Below are positions 5,606 to 8,009 of a stretch of DNA of 8,009 bases, piece by piece; the stretch's first letter is position 1, and each line of letters starts with the position of its first letter. The stretch is from NCBI GenBank assembly GCA_030037405.1, contig JASHRK010000293.1, forward strand, positions 1 through 8,009, in the 5' to 3' direction. Source of the DNA: Acidimicrobiales bacterium (GTDB taxonomy: Bacteria; Actinomycetota; Acidimicrobiia; Acidimicrobiales; Bog-793). The notes beneath the pieces are model-generated. The model saw only the letters and a list, made by a program, of their open reading frames with translations, was not told the origin of the DNA and did no database searches. Position numbers and translations under genes: made by a program.

Positions 5606-6483
5606 GAGCGGACCTCCAGCTTGTGCTCTTCGACGGCGCGGGCCATGTAGGCGAGAACCAGGTCCTCGAGGTCGAGCCGTTCCACAGACCAGGAGGGATC
5701 GAGAATGGGTCCATCGGCTCGCACGACGAGGGTGCTCTGTTTGTCGGTGTGGCTCTCGGCGATGACCGCCTGATCGCCCGGCAAGGTGTCGCGCTCGTGC
5801 CGTGGGCCCGTCAAACGGTGATGGGTCGCGAGCAGCTCGTCGATCTCACCTGCGATGCGGACCCTGGAGTCGACGAGAACGACCAGGTAGTCACAGACCC
5901 GCTCGAGGTCAGCGACAAGGTGTGAGGACAGGATGACGTTCGCCCCGTGCTCTGCAACGACCTACATCAGCCCCTGGAGGAACTCGCGCCGGGCCAGCGG
6001 ATCGAGGCTCGCGACCGGTTCGTCGAGGACCAGCAGCTCCGGCCGTTTCGCCACCGCCAGGGTGAGCGCGAGCTGGGCTCGCTGACCGCCCGAGAGCCTG
6101 CCCGCCTTCTGGCCGGCGTCGAGCCCGAGGCGGGCGATCCGTTGCTCGGCGAGCGCTTCGTCCCAACTCGGGTTCATCCGGGCGCCGAAACGCAGGTGGT
6201 CACGGATCGAGAGTCCTGCGTAGGTCGGGGTGTCCTGGGCGACGTAGCCGACGCGGGCCATTTCGCTCGTGCTCGCGCCTGGCCGCCCACCCAGAACAGC
6301 GATCGATCCAGCGTCTGGACCGAGGAGGCCGACCGAGAGCTGAAGAAACGTGCTCTTGCCCGCACCATTGGGTCCGACGAGGCCGACCACCTTGCCGGCG
6401 GGAATGGCGAGCGTGCACTCAGAGAGCGCCCACTTGTGTCCGTAGCGCTTGCCGAGGCCGCTCGCCTCCAAGACGGCCGTCAC
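5602..6483 (-). pseudogene. ABC transporter ATPase interrupted by an in-frame TAG
   Basis: From GTG 6481-6483 the frame encodes a canonical ABC ATPase: Walker A GPNGAGKST at 37-45, Q-loop Q83, signature LSGGQ at 130-134, Walker B LLVLDEP at 150-156 with catalytic E155, and D-loop S-L-D at 159-161. Codon 174 (5962-5964) is TAG. The same frame then stays open for another 119 codons and reads as the rest of an ATPase, with the H-loop S-S-H188-L followed by a typical D-L-E-R-V-C-D-Y-L-V-V-L strand, ending in TGA at the permease start. The gene is thus full length (293 codons) but split by one nonsense codon. A 173-aa product would lack H188 and should not hydrolyse ATP. GTGA overlaps at both ends show the original coupled operon. 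Sequencing error, recent inactivation or readthrough are all possible; I annotate it as broken. Confidence 0.88.
5962..5964 (-). other. In-frame TAG codon inside the ABC ATPase
   Basis: TAG directly follows an ATG codon (Leu-Met-stop) in the helix between D-loop and H-loop. In relatives this position tends to hold Glu or Ala in an L-M-x-x-V-A-E segment, so a single change such as GAG to TAG would explain it. Reading frame is kept on both sides, so this is a substitution and not an indel. The other complete minus-strand genes in this window stop with TGA. Confidence 0.9.
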
Positions 6484-6872
6484 GCTACGCCTTCCTCGGA
6501 GGTGGACCAAAGGAGGTCGCGAAAGAGCGCCTCGATGCTCTCGTCGTCGAGCCCGGCGCGCCGCGCCTTTGACAGCCAGCGCTTCAGGTCCTGGCGGAGT
6601 GGCCCATGCACCGCGAGCGAGTCGTCGGTGAGCGTCCTGATGACAAAGGTGCCGATGCCGGGTCGAGCGGCAACCAGGCCGAGGTGCTCCAGCTCTTTGT
6701 ACGCCTTCAGGACGGTGTTCGGGTTGATGGCGAGCGCCGCCACCACCTCCTTCACAGTCGGGAGCTGTTCGTCGACGTCGAGGAGCCCCAGCCGCAGGGC
6801 GTGGCGGACCTGCTGGACGACTTGCTGGTAGGGGGCGACTCCCGAACGCGTGTCCAGATGAAACTCGATCAT
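6480..6872 (-). CDS. GntR-family transcriptional regulator, YtrA subfamily
   Basis: The 130-aa protein has a winged helix-turn-helix at about 15-78: P-Y-Q-Q-V-V-Q-Q-V at 14-22, L-P-T-V-K-E-V at 37-43, the recognition region N-P-N-T-V-L-K-A-Y-K-E-L-E at 50-62, and the wing G-I-G-T-F-V at 72-77. The short helical tail, lacking a large effector domain, is the mark of YtrA-type GntR proteins, which usually repress an ABC transporter operon together with themselves. I chose ATG 6870-6872 because family members begin M-I-x-F-x-L-D and a GGAG lies 6 nt upstream; ATG 6884 would add four residues. Its TGA overlaps the ATPase GTG. A palindrome at the predicted transcription start is the likely binding site. 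Confidence 0.93.
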   Translation of the reverse strand: MIEFHLDTRSGVAPYQQVVQQVRHALRLGLLDVDEQLPTVKEVVAALAINPNTVLKAYKELEHLGLVAARPGIGTFVIRTLTDDSLAVHGPLRQDLKRWLSKARRAGLDDESIEALFRDLLWSTSEEGVA

Positions 6873-6888
6873 CCTTAGCTCCATTCAT

Positions 6889-6900
6889 CTAGGATCCTAG
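6889..6900. promoter_or_regulatory. Palindromic candidate operator for the GntR/YtrA repressor
   Basis: CTAGGATCCTAG is a perfect 12-bp palindrome placed at the predicted transcription start, 16 bp before the gntR start codon. Related CCTAAG and CCTAGG half-sites extend on the minus strand into the -10 region (6897-6911), giving a partly symmetrical AT-richer block in GC-rich surroundings. YtrA-type regulators bind such sites in their own promoters, so autoregulation is the natural reading. Confidence 0.6.
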
Positions 6901-6902
6901 GT

Positions 6903-6932
6903 ATCTTAGGGATAACACCTCTCATAGGTCAA
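6903..6932 (-). promoter_or_regulatory. Sigma-70 type promoter of the gntR-ABC operon
   Basis: On the minus strand TTGACC (6927-6932) and TAAGAT (6903-6908) are separated by 18 nt. Transcription would start near 6896, inside the palindrome, giving a leader of about 24 nt to the gntR start codon. This is the best-formed promoter in the window. Confidence 0.65.
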
Positions 6933-7215
6933 GGCGCGGACCCGCAGCCCGCCGTGCCAGTTCAGCGAGCGGTGCGTACCTGGTTGTGTCAGTCCCTCTG
7001 CTGTTTCTCTGCCGGGCCCGGCCTGCGGAACCGAGAGTTCAGCCCTCTGTTGCCGGCCGACGTCGGATCTTCGTGACGGATCACAGCGAGCCGTCGGTGT
7101 CTTTCGTATGCCAAAACGCGCCGTTCGGAGCCGGAAGAGATACCAGCAGGTCCTCGCCGTATTCGAGCCTGTCTCATCTACCGGCAGCCCCGCCGAGGAC
7201 ATGCACGAGGGCTAC
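6933..7215. other. Intergenic stretch without a convincing gene
   Basis: This lies between the divergent gntR promoter and the promoter of the right-hand gene. Short frames exist on both strands, but none has a ribosome binding site together with a recognisable protein. It holds one strong palindrome, GCCGGGCCCGGC at 7011-7022, with no U-tract on either side. I see no tRNA, transposase remnant or repeat array here. Confidence 0.5.
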
Positions 7216-7244
7216 TTGACATCACTGCCTCATCAGCTCATCAT
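7216..7244 (+). promoter_or_regulatory. Candidate promoter for the right-hand secreted-protein gene
   Basis: TTGACA (7216-7221), a perfect -35 consensus, is followed after 17 nt by CATCAT (7239-7244), which matches the -10 consensus at four of six positions. Transcription would begin near 7251, about 55 nt before the ATG at 7307. Confidence 0.5.
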
Positions 7245-7306
7245 CTGCTTCATTGGCGATGTGGGCTTCGCCTGGGTTGTCGTGCAGAGCAGCCAAGAGG
7301 AACTGT

Positions 7307-7981
7307 ATGGAGTACACCGTTACTAGTCACGGAAACCTGAGAACTGCTCACTCCTGTCTGCTGAGTCGATTGCATGTGGCGTCATCTGAGGAAGGATGTC
7401 TACGGAGAAGAGGGCGCTGTCGCTCCCGGTTTTCAATTACGGTTCCTATTCTCGCCTTCTGTTGTATCCCCCTGCTAGGACAGTCGGTGTCGACCGCAGT
7501 GCCTGCCAGGGTCATCCTCCGCGGCAATGGTGTGCAGAGCGCGCGATTCGGTCAGAGCATGCGACTCGTCATCTCGGAGCTCACCAAAGTGCTCGCAACA
7601 CCGATAAAACCGAAGACTGGTTCTCCTATAAGGCAGCCCGGCGACTGTAACATCGATGCCTACATGACCTGGAAGCCCATCGTCGCCTACTTCTTGCATG
7701 GACGTTTCGTCGGCTACAGCACCACCTCGGTCAACCGGACGGTCGAGAAGAAGGAAGTCACCGCGACAGGGCTTCGTGTCGACGACTCTCTCGCTCAAGC
7801 TGAGCAGATCTACGGACGTGCGCTTACGACCTCTGATGCACAGGATGGCAGCTGGTTCGCGACTACTCCACAGGGGACTCTCGACGGCTTCCTGACCGGG
7901 ACGCCCAGCCAAGACCGGACTGAGCCGCACATCTGGACGATTGAGGCTGGCTCCGTCGGCTGTCCTGCTCTATCACCTTAG
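7307..7981 (+). CDS. Secreted protein of unknown function
   Basis: This frame gives 224 aa from ATG 7307, which has a GAGGA 5 nt upstream; GTG 7376 (residue 24) is a plausible later start that would leave a more normal signal peptide but has no binding site. A basic stretch (R33-R41) precedes a hydrophobic core at about 43-58 and an Ala-x-Ala-like region, so export is likely. The mature part begins with G-x-G-V-Q-S-A-R-F-G-Q-S (73-84), carries D-C104, then W112 to F127-x-G-Y, T-x-T-G-L-R-V-D-D-S (142-151), Y-G (159-160) and a final C219. The order 'FG..., Cys, F-x-G-Y, T-x-x-G-L-R-V-x-x-S, YG, Cys' recurs, as I recall, in unnamed exported actinobacterial proteins; C104 and C219 may pair. The role is unknown. 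It is the only plus-strand gene and looks less GC-rich than its neighbours. It ends in TAG. Confidence 0.72.
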   Translation: MEYTVTSHGNLRTAHSCLLSRLHVASSEEGCLRRRGRCRSRFSITVPILAFCCIPLLGQSVSTAVPARVILRGNGVQSARFGQSMRLVISELTKVLATPIKPKTGSPIRQPGDCNIDAYMTWKPIVAYFLHGRFVGYSTTSVNRTVEKKEVTATGLRVDDSLAQAEQIYGRALTTSDAQDGSWFATTPQGTLDGFLTGTPSQDRTEPHIWTIEAGSVGCPALSP

Positions 7982-8009
7982 GTTCGTCAGAGTTCAGCAC
8001 TCCTCATAG

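Noticed and set aside
7011..7022. Perfect palindrome GCCGGGCCCGGC as a terminator
   Set aside because: It has no loop or U-tract and does not directly follow any gene end; GC-only palindromes of this kind are expected by chance in such DNA.
6906..7202. A 98-codon minus-strand frame upstream of gntR
   Set aside because: It covers the gntR promoter, has no ribosome binding site and shows no recognisable protein features.
7396..7650. A frame starting at ATG 7396 with a strong GAGGAAGG, as an alternative start or sign of a frameshift in the right-hand gene
   Set aside because: The binding site touches the ATG, the product has no signal or domain, and the overlapping frame already gives a complete signal peptide and mature protein.

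Overview
This is a GC-rich window that looks like a high-GC Gram-positive chromosome (Actinomycetota). Several genes start with GTG, most stop with TGA, start and stop codons overlap as GTGA or ATGA, and most reading frames have G/C in the third position. Secreted or lipid-anchored proteins of actinobacterial style occur at both ends and in the middle. I cannot name the genus. Nearly all genes lie on the minus strand; only the last gene, at the right edge, is on the plus strand.

Read in the direction of minus-strand transcription, from right to left, the first unit starts at a well-formed promoter (TTGACC, 18-nt spacer, TAAGAT) with a 12-bp palindrome at the expected start of transcription. 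It encodes a GntR/YtrA-family repressor, an ABC ATPase and an ABC-2 type permease. Each start overlaps the preceding stop by 4 bp, so they appear to be translationally coupled. The ATPase frame contains an in-frame TAG between the D-loop and the H-loop, and the remaining 119 codons stay open and recognisable after it. The transporter is therefore either freshly inactivated, affected by a sequence error, or dependent on readthrough. A Thr-rich, cysteine-rich lipoprotein follows the permease after a short gap and may belong to the same unit. Two hairpins follow its stop.

The second block is a VapBC-like toxin-antitoxin pair: an AbrB/MazE-type antitoxin followed by a PIN-domain RNase, overlapping by 4 bp. 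A perfect inverted repeat sits over the promoter and ribosome binding site and is a good candidate for the autoregulatory operator. Next come a stand-alone nucleotidyltransferase-fold protein of unknown substrate and a possible 28-residue leader peptide next to a threefold 10-bp repeat. The circularly permuted ribosome-maturation GTPase RsgA follows, then a hairpin, and finally the 5' part of a secreted protein that runs off the left edge.

On the plus strand, beyond the gntR promoter, about 370 bp without a convincing gene lead to a candidate sigma-70 promoter and a secreted protein of unknown function. The window is mostly ordinary core and accessory actinobacterial sequence. I see no CRISPR array, tRNA, rRNA or insertion sequence, and no clear sign of an entirely new multi-gene system. 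The points most worth checking are the interrupted ATPase, the two operator-promoter regions, and the leader/repeat region ahead of rsgA.
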